NCBI RefSeq assembly: GCF_025143825.1
Contig: NZ_CP083560.1
Coordinates: forward strand, 992,001 to 1,056,000
Origin: Sulfitobacter sp. S223
GTDB lineage: Bacteria; Pseudomonadota; Alphaproteobacteria; Rhodobacterales; Rhodobacteraceae
Length of the DNA stretch: 64,000 nt
Direction: 5' to 3'
Under the pieces are notes generated by a model. That model did not search any database. It was not told where the DNA came from and saw only the letters and a list, made by a program, of their open reading frames with translations. Positions 54,901-58,809 of this stretch are shown here, in pieces; position 1 is the first letter of the stretch; each line of letters opens with the position of its first letter. Position numbers and translations under genes: made by a program.

Positions 54901-56376
54901 CTGGACAACGCGCTGAAAAAGACAGTCGATCTGACGCCGTTCTCGTCGGATGATCTGGCTGATCCGATTGCTTATGTCGCGGACAGCTCTACCGGTGACA
55001 ATGATATCATCTTTGGCGGTTTGGGATCGGATTCGCTGCACGGTGGATATGGCTCGGATGCTATTTCGGGTGCCGAGGCAATGCCGGGCAACGTGAGCTA
55101 TACTTTGGACGGGGTGACCTATGACTTCATCTTGTTGCCATTCAGCTATGACAATCCCGGCAATCCGGGAAATATCCTTAACTGGGGTGGCGCGGATGGT
55201 CGTCTGACCGAATTTGCCGCCTATGACGAGAACAGCCCGCGGCCCTTGATCTTTGTTGATCCGACCAACGGCTATGTATTTGCTGATCCGGCGACGAATG
55301 CGAACGCTGTGCCCTTCTTGCTCAACTTTGATGCGGGCGATGGCACAGGCACCGATACCACCGACCAGGTTGACGGTCTGGCTAGCGATGGTGATGACCG
55401 CATCTTTGGCGATCTGGGCAATGACTGGCTGGTTGGCGGGACAGGTCGTGACCATGTCTTTGGTGGCTTTGGCGATGACATGTTGGACATCGACGATGAT
55501 CGTTCGACGAATGACGGCATCAACGATGCGCCTGACCCATTTGACAGCTATGCCGATATCGCCTTTGGCGGCGGCGGGCGTGACATCCTTCTTGCTAATA
55601 CTGGTGGCGACCGGATGATCGACTGGAATGGCGAATTCAACAGCTACCTCGTGCCATTCTCTCCATTCGGTGCAGGAACGATTATCCGCGCCGGTAATCC
55701 GTCGATTGTAGCGTTCCTCTACGATCTATCCGAGGCGGACGGCGCCGATCCGACCCGTATTGCCGACGGAGGAGACGCCGCACGCAATGGCGAGCCGTTT
55801 GGCGAAATTGGCCTTGTCAAACAGCAAGATCCGCATGCAGGCGATCAGCGTGGTGCGCCTGATGATCCTCAGCCCGGTAATTCGAACGGGGCCAAAGACA
55901 CCCGTGCGGCAGGCAATACAACGCTGGGCACTAGTACGACTGGCGGAGGCGGTACCGACAGTGGTAACGGCAACGGAAACAACGGAAAAGGCAACAATGG
56001 GAAGGGTGGGTCAAACGCTGATCCTGCCGCAACCGCTGCGCCTTTGCAGGCCGACACCAGCGTTACCATGCTGTCGGTTCAATCTGTTGAAAGCCAGATC
56101 GTCTCGGCCTTGTCGCCGTTGGGCGATACCACGCAGATTGGTGGCTTTGACCCTGCTCAACCGCTCTTCCCTGTGATGTCGGTGCAAGATGCTGCAAATA
56201 TTGCGCCAGCGACCAACACAAATGAGGTGTTGGTTTATGATGCACGGGTAGATGGTATGCTGACCCCTGACGAAGTCTTGCTTCTGGATGCGGCTGATAC
56301 TGCACCGGTTCTGGCGGTGAAAGGAAAAGGCAAGGCTAAGGGCAAGGGAAAGTCCTTTAAGTGGGCCGCCCAGTAA
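36985..56376 (+). CDS. Giant LEPR-XLL/RTX repeat protein (6463 aa)
   Basis: A 19.4-kb uninterrupted gene. The N-terminus has no classical signal peptide but a basic stretch (residues 20-46) followed by MLEPRILLSADP at 51-62, the LEPR-XLL motif seen near the start of very large bacterial surface or secreted proteins. Residues about 70-2830 mix beta-rich segments with recurring helical modules and two EF-hand-like loops (2249-2260, 2675-2686). RTX block I spans about 2839-3500, Calx-beta-like domains about 3560-4440, and RTX block II about 4633-6206. A Gly/Asn linker (6327-6342) and a Lys/Gly tail (6446-6463) close it. It is acidic, and I found no cysteine anywhere. RTX repeats bind calcium and fold outside the cell, so it is probably an exported adhesin or matrix protein. 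Downstream genes look like its export machinery. Confidence 0.9.
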   Translation: MKDFIFGEQLSGSANEPAGKKKSSFLRAVSPRAILSKPRKGPRAAKMDVEMLEPRILLSADPIVSMAGFAQIALDIDGGNLEIEKIRADMSTVTETHTLADVSTITIDGTAGNDELILGDFIFPPVTFNGGDGIDTVINSGTGVLNTWIIDGATAALDGEVSLRDVESFQASAGDLVELGSGVTSLGGLAAGTANNIASISGPDLALTLAQITDAVGDGFDTFADVLAGLSGAAEFAQSLPFIGGSTLIGQAGVTLGQAIDFYEMIDATRAEIIAALPTGDSSAAVFESALNAVNFAAGEVGPSVKSPLKLTEQISAGQFSVDVALTLTDGTVINEALVVDVLPTILTPSPAVTAASALEQIVNGIAAELATNATLAELGDRIFVSEIDDRIAFQIKADDVQSLSVTTGTFDAVASALGFSATPEQILRDAIEQRLVGLGALNLDLSEVSFGLTGTNEVIFDFELSGARQTGLAIDLGAKADAVGLELDAQAEARLGVGAVVNASLTVGVSGVSGEINSLGAGFVADLDLDTRAQVGVLEGVITGSLDAAAGVNATGAASFTGVTGGSSLAAALTLSTTGASYNFNSDVFSLGGNANLDGSLTLAAGGGLASLGQMTLEFSKTDLFDGEGAEVTLGGNVADFLDFNDFSADDLISMLADFIVWMEDATDSSLLSDINLPFVSGGLDDIADLGGMLSDLILYDRGADGVKDASDKLVTDLNDALGQAGLAEFIEFRGVGTALELKVVDTTVASVQFDNTLGGLVDTALITAGAGGSWTVADLSGQLGAALAASVTVNFNTTRASLQRDMEVTLEALQNNIGLGDDTAGLLNRFNGANFSSAQGFFDILEDRGILPGGFSYDTTEDQLIFDLALSSSLFATELETDFDLNLGELASVSSDSRIVLTGQGDLQIGFGIDLTTDFTPGPVTIDPVTGDPIPGVPAGSVPSDTGDMDPQTLLSALKVQPKSEEAVTGTRVPTGIATLNFTVMNTTAGTSTQVQLANQDLQVSAATIAGLINADLSAGATGITAAVDGTGTLVFSAGAGVGIQLNVGDSDPAIAVLGINDGQAGTETLKAARTVAKGVGVFANDVTLTLNIDGTAYDVVVPASSTLSVDGGSTQALNRNIIDLVADLNTAISEARGPDWTALNGTTSDLSEVIEADYQGNLLVLTVKSGNPLGANDFTVVNSVPELGFEAGASNTDDILIRLDDGTVFTVDLTNAVNLGNVLAAIEAADSAGNLQAIVTPDDELTAEDESGKSIQISYNNGGVLLRSVEATNGSTAASDLGIVGTDTAVTIAGSTPETPDGVITGTDIGGVQLADRLFLRSDDLSDVGSFTFEAEAGRLISDLAVYGAGNVVYSETFDLTEYIGTSIRLTGVGNLTAGTYTIDSSVGIDATGNGDTDFVGVRLNAIVGDAGQGGGQGVLETGVEAEASLGFIGVNLTGTANFAATATFGFNTSVGAPAGDDILTLGEIIETFGNGDSPLDLLALPQITFAKGTGGDPDATSYGGADLELSLQGGSAGFDALSSAILGGNTSVSFGVDVLAIGDPFLGMRFDTYGGLNVTGPDSFSVGQDLSDVLAVGADLRFTNADGTIFDATIATLSNGPTTTVTLENLREISPGAPVTTLQTAVIENVVLRPSVSVDLPDVSAILGDGISNFGLNEILDALILVADFLADFESFEFLDQDIPVLDQSIRDVLAMADDLRDYINALRDDPAGSLQFLEDALNDAIGLSSATLSEAFELATGTTNNALEAFSIGFEDNGDQEMLTFSLNLGTAFSETMNVGFADLGFGDIFDDLGIGGIVDFSGSAGLRAEGGVFMTLAFGIDLDTILDPSSSVADSVYLLDETALEATLSVGGEDLAFNASLGPLALAIQNSDTETARVEINAGAAVSWADAGLEAIALADIQLGSVFDIGGNQNGAYGTVEGVLPLFFPNDANYIGAIRVGDAITENSSGTALTTSQGNLANIASLVVATNDASLDAAITGGNVVIDISELVSYLETFDFSRLSIFDNIRLAVDGFDGFLGLLGDNLFGTLAELNLPLVGSSFADASDFIGDFRDNFIGDFRNAVDAIEDAAADFTDADLNVISNLLFDLLGPDGLDLLLAIDGADLTEQTAGDYIALDGEALRQVLFEGADISAADIFWDFTLGAELLPDDLSNIDLGFDIGIPGLGLRSEAEMDLSIDWALNLGFGLSTKEGFYLDVGNEIDENGDEIKELQFTATATPRGSISGELGFLGLNAETSSGRDIDGDGLDETTELTAVVSLDVTDDVESGGGDDRNRLGLAEFGEIGLNFGIDVTAAAVLDATLGISPSLLGGNSASGFPSIMADFDFLWEFENTFVLIGSGESDDLGASLADGMKYLAFNNVQLDLGEYITEVLGPIVEKVAEVTEPLQPLIDVLTAPIPLIDVFGVNLTMLDIAATAGKVDPGMIKAIAEVITLVNTVAELAESNINLVIPIGDFVIFDNLDGSSEGSNPFGDGFSGNDVYQQRKASGTLQTSDVNSEIDTAAANGNNADKKGARTMKGLLQANGAFAFPILSDPSQIFGLLMGDEATLVTYDLAPLVADFEKSFFFSIFGPLGVSLNLGIEFVADFAFGYDTTGISSFVDGDFRNPLLLLDGLYVSDRENADGTGADVPELTFLGGITAAAELNLGVARAGVAGGLFIEILFDLFDPDNDGKVRINELVSNFVNQTRAPDDADKLLAPLAIFDVTGEIFARLFAFLKIDLFLFEIDKEWDLVDPFTIAEFEIDFFRPPIVASEAANGDLIINTGQFAPQRLLGNPTDFGETVTVRKGTDAGAFINVDVFTTPNGFGEDSPTSGAAFTYQVRKGQTIVIDGGNGNDNITLEGWNGNEVHFDIRGGAGNDLIQFTNNQTPTVVSSRFNLLDGGAGSDTIIGSSGNDLVIGGSGDDDVFGGAGDDLVLGDQANLLETVVSSKATATDGRDTVSGGEGDDIVIGAGNSDTLDGGSGNDLLLGDGGTLSFASTGMKILSNLNALHNGGVTDVDGGGAADNITGGAGHDVIFGSDGDDMVSGNAGKDMIFGGSGFDTISGGEGNNLIFGDSGRIMSSLLVAASDDFVANLLALTDASNVNVLLERLAIGADGAGDVITSGGSKDIIIAGMGNDDVTAGAGDDLVLGGGGSDHLRGGAGMDDLRGGGQADRLEGGENNDILYGGTGADTVEGGGGDDLITATKGSDDLNGGQGSDTYRVNFSGGTTDSRITIVDAGESGDVDLLEVNGTDRADRFLVRSDASGTNAFIAGLNGEFYVERVNYGATLERLIVNGHGGDDIFAADDTAAEMTLNGGAGADQFQIGQLFRTARNVNAENGGIDTGIDADDFFLSIETTRGWLSNGISFPMTVNGGIGDDTFVVYHNLAALQLNGESGDDLFEVRAFALIGSSEPQRERTDLTGGAGADTVRYAVNAPLNINGGDGYDTLVVIGTEFGDDFVITDEGVFGAGLNVSFVNIESLRVDGGEGDDRFFLQSTKSTVFTELFGGLGSDTFSASGPTPPVVSNDLRGHSGIITHDMTSSDARYDGQKVFGVSANVADNDQAFAVITQTQGSTIIDEGEALGDVYSVVLTRAPTRDVQVIVGAPLPSPDGRDQSKYAFRVESTASGASVKADGSAVTLTFTAANWAIAQNVSVIADGIRQETPGSLFTRGDLDGQSNLPVSFNYDDDAYEDQTNGVVTHLFKSGVDVVVDANATIEATVTSMVVLKTALQGQTPDDLLGRSLTISSGPGFGQSRFITGAVDFGATMQLEFDSAWDADDLPATLQSGFVLRVSDAITGLVDNVTEMKAEEIFDDRSTLTATTASGASLQFGADDSMIGRKLKIVGGTGAGQELLIVGNTATELTLNGIWGVNPAADTVFSIGLYDGLQTRSVEVTINDNDTPGLIVDQNIALDGAGNVIADDDTLTAVIEGSDGDQEGERDVLRLRLNQPVVGGNTMTLSLDYDTSQISLVAVGAAEGAAAVTSIDFTSANALGGVLLEVRAVNDVAREGAHSEQIRFGFAPDFAEVTEDSTSLALDIPASAPVTSFSLTQVPEAITAFTVDNVAQIEGRDYVVVEGSGVIMFIDAAGQPSERSGKIAVSYTFELPTFDKAFAQSVLVTISDDDAPTLLLRETGGSTDVIEGGPGDTYELVLTGQPSAAVTVDLTELVTKSTLTGGIRHDLVQLQITGITQGSDTIALTEVAALDASGNQQFDSGGNLVTKVMATFAPDKWDVPMVISVAAVDDAVVDGGDTKVFAPGPATLAGILGPVYIDGAGGSGSLDGLAEPVRLPGELNAKPRIGTALAIDNSASNTQITVSRTDLTGIVLDDLRLRVSVDDTAEPFPLATDAEIGALVGKTIEIVSAQNAESVTDQFRLIIDAQIDTKGTADLADDEVVFTLNAPYELATDENGTVIEALTGDVGYALTSESLNFFVEEVASVDVMFVNDDDSPADSSGVLTANRLFGLNMGPNTVIGERERAGGITFGNLEVIDITLGAGYNDFEIKGTPTRDDGGRVWTIIRTGDEIADPNQPGVRVGDTVTADIHKEERLLAAGVSAVLENAQDAADFRTTLTLDGSFAVDEYLGQKVRILDADGLQLAERWILGNDANTLNIDSPIDAFGIDATWQIIDPADGNLSVDLQGGDDSFDAQGSSMDVVVFGGAGKDTILTGSGADIVLGDVGRVDYRGIPNANGVSAVVTRLGQTPDVIGGLAVRPFGFGVLNTNQTLPLPDLASGLQGDPLSSGDTGLIGLYVDVNNGTGFLQEPRLIEGNTLNGMTISPDFSTAPDETSGLRISTLPEDQTDMVQWGAGLVIAIADAGGDDDVISTGAGDDIIMGGEADDDITAGVDDAGVLSDDDVVFGDLGRVTFDFGASPNLNPVIGETVDTFVSRVNSVELSIGGNDTLRGNAGRDMLIGGVGNDTVFGDADGAGAEARDGADLIFGDAGYAHLLHGVLQFAETYRTNGAADALFGNAAGDLIFGGLGGDIIRGDAAVVDLGAVDGDDVILGDHGRIDMTLDDSMAPSTSILSQVTSAGDFVGGADTIAADAGADIVIGGFGGDTIDGDDVQGNAGATDGNDLLIGDNGLILFETSTGTSRLSEIRSTDVSSATGGDDLMRGRAGADRMIGGVGADTIYGDAGSTDIGAGDGLIDGDDVILGDNGLMLWGTETTPDFTTLDLVASAQDGLGGADIISGNAGTDFIFGGYGADELSGNSDTNEDAELDTADVILGDNGEILLTTGQFAQIRATDATDSFSSNDTLTGASGGDILIGGLGQDVIRGDHMTGLRSIHDGNDLILGDNGQLVWDADGDLSDLDVLTSQAQEGVEENNRQGDNDLITGDRGADLIIAGYGSDTVHGNDAGNLDAAVDGDDVVLGDNGEIRMDDGLFIQIRTTDAIERFAATTGAADFVTGASGTDIILGGLGDDTLHGDHIGGLTSTHDQKDIVLGDNGEVIFDDVYAGTALAAQGAAPSGVDLTTLDVIRTMDTQQGGDDLITTSLGDDLVLGGFGNDRIAAGAQNDIVLGDFGRIELLDNVVRHVTITDNTQGGSDTIFGDADEDVLIGGAGADVIDGDTHRDLIFGDNVTLDRIADALFDDVTDPRFVQLSGTQLYGDGIGTGDEGAALVDRTAMARTEDAAVWENFEIDLLDHNTAVEGNAQNRFGSDYIAGGGDDDVIFAQLGDDTVQGDGSVDGLDQDDAGVFAMRDASGALIMRASFELSTGVKSAEDGDDYIEGNGGNDLIFGNLGQDDILGDNSDLYSLDTLDERTPTGADILFGGAGTRIARNHYVEDLGALDAGTADITIEERHARDADMILGDNGRILRVVEGTDAANSSYVSFNYDALDDNADEHYAAHARGDERIVVRAAEMIDYTLGGADVDAVSAAGDLGQGDEIHGESGDDSLYGLVGDDTLYGDSEDDDIIGGYGHDWMSGGTGQDGVIGGDGRIWTSKNTTDAGLAETLYGIGTVATNELIATNGDIHQAVIHLDNALKKTVDLTPFSSDDLADPIAYVADSSTGDNDIIFGGLGSDSLHGGYGSDAISGAEAMPGNVSYTLDGVTYDFILLPFSYDNPGNPGNILNWGGADGRLTEFAAYDENSPRPLIFVDPTNGYVFADPATNANAVPFLLNFDAGDGTGTDTTDQVDGLASDGDDRIFGDLGNDWLVGGTGRDHVFGGFGDDMLDIDDDRSTNDGINDAPDPFDSYADIAFGGGGRDILLANTGGDRMIDWNGEFNSYLVPFSPFGAGTIIRAGNPSIVAFLYDLSEADGADPTRIADGGDAARNGEPFGEIGLVKQQDPHAGDQRGAPDDPQPGNSNGAKDTRAAGNTTLGTSTTGGGGTDSGNGNGNNGKGNNGKGGSNADPAATAAPLQADTSVTMLSVQSVESQIVSALSPLGDTTQIGGFDPAQPLFPVMSVQDAANIAPATNTNEVLVYDARVDGMLTPDEVLLLDAADTAPVLAVKGKGKAKGKGKSFKWAAQ
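37600..44290 (+). repeat. Diverged helical modules in the giant protein
   Basis: Four to five copies of a helical segment built around a leucine/isoleucine-proline turn recur in the N-terminal half. Cores are at residues 240 (SLPFIGGS), 678 (NLPFVSGG), 1687 (DIPVLDQS), 2042 (NLPLVGSS), and more weakly 2406 (PIPLIDVFG). Each core is preceded by a helix rich in D, F and L and followed by another helix with D-L/D-F pairs. The copies are far diverged, so this is a profile-level repeat. Confidence 0.55.
45499..46620 (+). repeat. RTX nonapeptide block I
   Basis: Tandem glycine/aspartate nonapeptides of the GGxGxDxhx type, for example GGAGNDLIQF, GGSGDDDVFGGAGDDLVLGD, GGSGNDLLLGDGG and GGGGSDHLRGGAGMDDLRGG. 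They encode calcium-binding parallel beta-rolls. More scattered copies continue to about 47490. Confidence 0.93.
47640..50310 (+). repeat. Calx-beta-like domains
   Basis: At least two Calx-beta-like modules are suggested by segments such as IIDEGEALGDVYSVVLTRAP, VEVTINDNDTPGLIV and IEGGPGDTYELVLTGQPSAA, with the VxVxIxDDD closing strand (VLVTISDDDAP, MFVNDDDSPA). These beta-sandwich domains occur in large extracellular proteins and often bind calcium. A second, shorter module with a G-x-GQ turn is interspersed. Confidence 0.7.
50880..55600 (+). repeat. RTX block II with long-period GDNG units
   Basis: RTX nonapeptides are organised into a longer unit marked by the hexapeptide ILGDNG or a variant (VLGDNG, LIGDNG, VLGDFG). 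Between 52195 and 53518 the GD marker recurs at 204-231 bp (68-77 residues). Each unit contains the GDNG strand, an intervening non-RTX insert of about 25-30 residues, and two or three RTX nonapeptides ending in a GD-x-x-DGDD segment. Confidence 0.85.
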
Positions 56377-56383
56377 TATTTGC

Positions 56384-56407
56384 GCAGCAGGGTAAATTCC
56401 CTGCTGC
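56384..56407 (+). other. Stem-loop after the giant gene
   Basis: A perfect 9-bp stem, gcagcaggg (56384-56392) with ccctgctgc (56399-56407), has a 6-nt loop, 7 bp after the giant gene's stop. The following bases are not T-rich, so it is more likely an attenuating or 3'-end-protecting hairpin than a full terminator. It would allow different amounts of cargo and machinery message. Confidence 0.6.
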
Positions 56408-56482
56408 CTAGTCTTGGACCGACAATATGAAATAGATGATTTTTCTTGTGCTTTAGCAGCGGCTGAGCCATGCTGTTTTGCA

Positions 56483-56488
56483 TATAAT
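56483..56488 (+). promoter_or_regulatory. Possible -10 element before the DUF3467 gene
   Basis: A perfect TATAAT lies 30 bp before the DUF3467 start codon in a short AT-rich stretch. No good -35 is present at 16-18 bp, so this is only a candidate for a promoter of the downstream machinery genes. Confidence 0.35.
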
Positions 56489-56517
56489 CCATAAATATCA
56501 ATGAGAAAGAACTTCAG

Positions 56518-56901
56518 ATGACGAATAAGAAAACCGCTGCAAAAGACGCTGACGCATCGACCACCACAGCCGAAGTCGGCGCTCCTGCGGCACCGGTTGT
56601 GAACTGGGATGATAGCCAAATGCAGACCACTTATGCGAACGTGGTAAATGCCTCCTCAACGCGTGAGGAAGTGACGCTTTTGTTCGGATCTAACCAGACA
56701 TGGAACCCTGCTGCGGGTAAAGAATTTGATGTGCGGCTGGAAGAGCGGATTATTCTCAATCCGCATGCCGCAAAGCGACTGTTTGTTTTGATGGGCGCTG
56801 TTCTGTCTCAATATGAAAGTCGCTTTGGCGAGATCAAGCTCGACGGGTTGGCCGCTGCTGCGGCTGCGGGTGGGCAAAAAGCCAAGGGCGGAGACGCCTG
56901 A
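56518..56901 (+). CDS. DUF3467 family protein
   Basis: A 127-aa protein whose core (NWDDSQMQTTYANVVNASST, then REEVTLLFGSNQTW and RIILNPHAAKRLFVLMGAVL) matches the DUF3467 pattern. The N-terminal 25 residues and C-terminal tail are Ala/Lys-rich and probably disordered. There is no signal peptide or membrane helix, so it should be cytoplasmic. Function of the family is unknown. Its position between the giant gene and the HlyD/SecA-like genes suggests a role with the cargo or motor, such as a chaperone or adaptor; this is inference. Confidence 0.85.
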   Translation: MTNKKTAAKDADASTTTAEVGAPAAPVVNWDDSQMQTTYANVVNASSTREEVTLLFGSNQTWNPAAGKEFDVRLEERIILNPHAAKRLFVLMGAVLSQYESRFGEIKLDGLAAAAAAGGQKAKGGDA

Positions 56902-56945
56902 GCGGCTGATCCTTTCACAATCCGCCGCCTTGCGGGGAGTAGATT

Positions 56946-58805
56946 ATGAGTAGGCCCCCACCTGACCGGTCCGGCGCGTCGGAAACCCCGAAGGCCCAGG
57001 ACGACACTGTTTCGATTCTGGACAAGGCTCTGTGGTCACGATTTTCTGACGATCTTGATCTGGATGATTTTGCGCGGGTCTGGCTTGCGCTTGCCGTGCG
57101 AACGCTTGGGCCGTGTGCGGCTGGCGCGGTCGTGGTGATGATGCCGCACGGTCTTGTGCCTATCGCTCTGTGGCCGCAGGGGGGCAGTCCGGGCCACACC
57201 ATCATGAACACGGTCGAAGCTGCTCTTGAAGAGGAGCGGGGCGTTGTGCGGTCGGGGACATGTTTGGCTCTGCCGTTGATCGTTGATCAAGAGGTACATG
57301 GCGCGATCTGTCTGGAATTCCAGACGAAACCAGATGACCCTACTGCGGTGCTTCATGCCATGCGCTGGGCGAGCGGTTGGCTCATAGCGGCGCTGCGCCG
57401 TGATCTGGCATTTTCCGAAGATCGCGATCGCGCAAAAGCATCCTTGGTTCTCGACACGATTGGCGCGGTGCTAGAGGCGAACTCGTCGCGGTCGGCCATG
57501 TTGGCTGCCTGCAACCTTCTGGCGCGTGAGTTGGACTGCGCATATGTTGCGATCGGACGCGCGACACAGAGACGGCGGATGAAAGTCACAGCCTTGTCCG
57601 ATGTCTCGGAGCGCCCGCGCGAGACCACCCATGCACAAGCTATCGCTTTGGCGATGTCTGAGGCATTTTACCAAGAAGGCTCAGTGCTTTATCCGCCGCG
57701 AGACTCTCAGGATTTCATGGTGGCGCAACATCATGCCGCCTTGCTGCGTGAGGCAGGCATGGGCGAGCTTTTGTCAGTCGCCCTTTTTTCTGGCGCGAAC
57801 GGGAAAGCCATTGGTGCTTTGCAGCTTGCAAAGCCAGCAGGTGAGAGTTTCTCGGAGCAAGACTTAATGGTTGCCGAGGGCGTTGGCGCGGCACTGGGTG
57901 CTTTGATAGACGAACGTGAACAAGGTGAACGTGGCGTGCTGCGTGTGCTGTGGCAAAGCGGCCGTCAGGCCCTAGGCCGCTTGTTGGGAGCAGGCTATTT
58001 GGGCCGCAAACTGGCAGTGTTGACGCTTGCTGGATTGATTGCGTTTTTCTGGTATGCCAAAGCGGATTTTCGCGTTGTGGCACAGTCGGAAATTCAGGGC
58101 GAAATCGTGCGGATGATTGTCGCGCCGTTCGACGGGCATATCGCTGAACAATTCGTCCGTGCCGGTGACATCGTGCAAGAAGGCGAGCCGCTGCTGGGCC
58201 TTGACCAGCGTGATCTGCAGATCGAATTGACCCGTTGGCTCACAGATGTGGGCCGGTATGAGGGGGAGTATGACCAAGCGCTTGCAGAGCGTTCAGCCGC
58301 AACTGCGCGCATCGCATCGGCCAATATCGAGCAGGCCCGCGCAAAGGCGGAACTGACGCAGCGCCAATTGGATCGTGCTGTTTTGCGCGCGCCTTTTGAT
58401 GCGGTCGTGATTGAGGGCGATCACAGCCAGTCTCTCGGAGCGGCAGTGCGTTTGGGGCAACAACTCTTCCGTCTGGCTCCGCTGGACAGTTACCGTGTCG
58501 CGCTGGAGGTTGAGGAACGCGACCTCGATCAAGTGCGGATCGGCCAGACCGGTTCGCTTGTTCTTGCGCCCTTGCCAGACCAGAAATTCGAATTCAAGCT
58601 CACCCAGATTACACCGAGGATGAATGCCGAAGGCGGGCGTAACTTTGCCATTGTAGAGGCGCAGCTGACCGAAACTTCAGGCGATTTGCGGCCCGGAATG
58701 CGCGGCATCGGTAAAGTCCAGGTTGAAGAGCGGTTGTTGATCGATGTCTGGACACGGCCGATCATAGATTGGGCACGACTGGCCATTTGGCGCTGGACGG
58801 GCTGA
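56946..58805 (+). CDS. GAF-GAF-TM-HlyD fusion (membrane adaptor with sensory domains)
   Basis: A 619-aa protein with an unusual build. Residues about 30-155 and 165-325 look like two GAF domains (e.g. CLALPLIVDQEVHGAICLEF and LLSVALFSGANGKAIGALQL). A single membrane helix follows at 354-371 (GRKLAVLTLAGLIAFFWYA). The periplasmic part is HlyD-like: a lipoyl half-motif IVAPFDGHIAEQFVRAGDIVQEGEPLLGLD, a short coiled coil (about 425-475), the returning lipoyl half (LRAPFDAVVIEGDHSQSLGAAV) and a beta-barrel region to the end. ATG at 56946 follows GGGGAG. The next gene starts 4 bp after its stop. It probably forms part of an export complex. Confidence 0.85.
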   Translation: MSRPPPDRSGASETPKAQDDTVSILDKALWSRFSDDLDLDDFARVWLALAVRTLGPCAAGAVVVMMPHGLVPIALWPQGGSPGHTIMNTVEAALEEERGVVRSGTCLALPLIVDQEVHGAICLEFQTKPDDPTAVLHAMRWASGWLIAALRRDLAFSEDRDRAKASLVLDTIGAVLEANSSRSAMLAACNLLARELDCAYVAIGRATQRRRMKVTALSDVSERPRETTHAQAIALAMSEAFYQEGSVLYPPRDSQDFMVAQHHAALLREAGMGELLSVALFSGANGKAIGALQLAKPAGESFSEQDLMVAEGVGAALGALIDEREQGERGVLRVLWQSGRQALGRLLGAGYLGRKLAVLTLAGLIAFFWYAKADFRVVAQSEIQGEIVRMIVAPFDGHIAEQFVRAGDIVQEGEPLLGLDQRDLQIELTRWLTDVGRYEGEYDQALAERSAATARIASANIEQARAKAELTQRQLDRAVLRAPFDAVVIEGDHSQSLGAAVRLGQQLFRLAPLDSYRVALEVEERDLDQVRIGQTGSLVLAPLPDQKFEFKLTQITPRMNAEGGRNFAIVEAQLTETSGDLRPGMRGIGKVQVEERLLIDVWTRPIIDWARLAIWRWTG

Positions 58806-58809
58806 GAGG

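Noticed and set aside
54118-55455. 445-codon minus-strand frame opposite RTX block II
   Set aside because: Same composition effect; the plus-strand frame is continuous and repeat-structured, so the antisense is a shadow.
50880-55600. CRISPR-like or satellite DNA repeat
   Set aside because: The repetition is at protein level with diverged DNA, in one open frame, without identical repeats and unique spacers.
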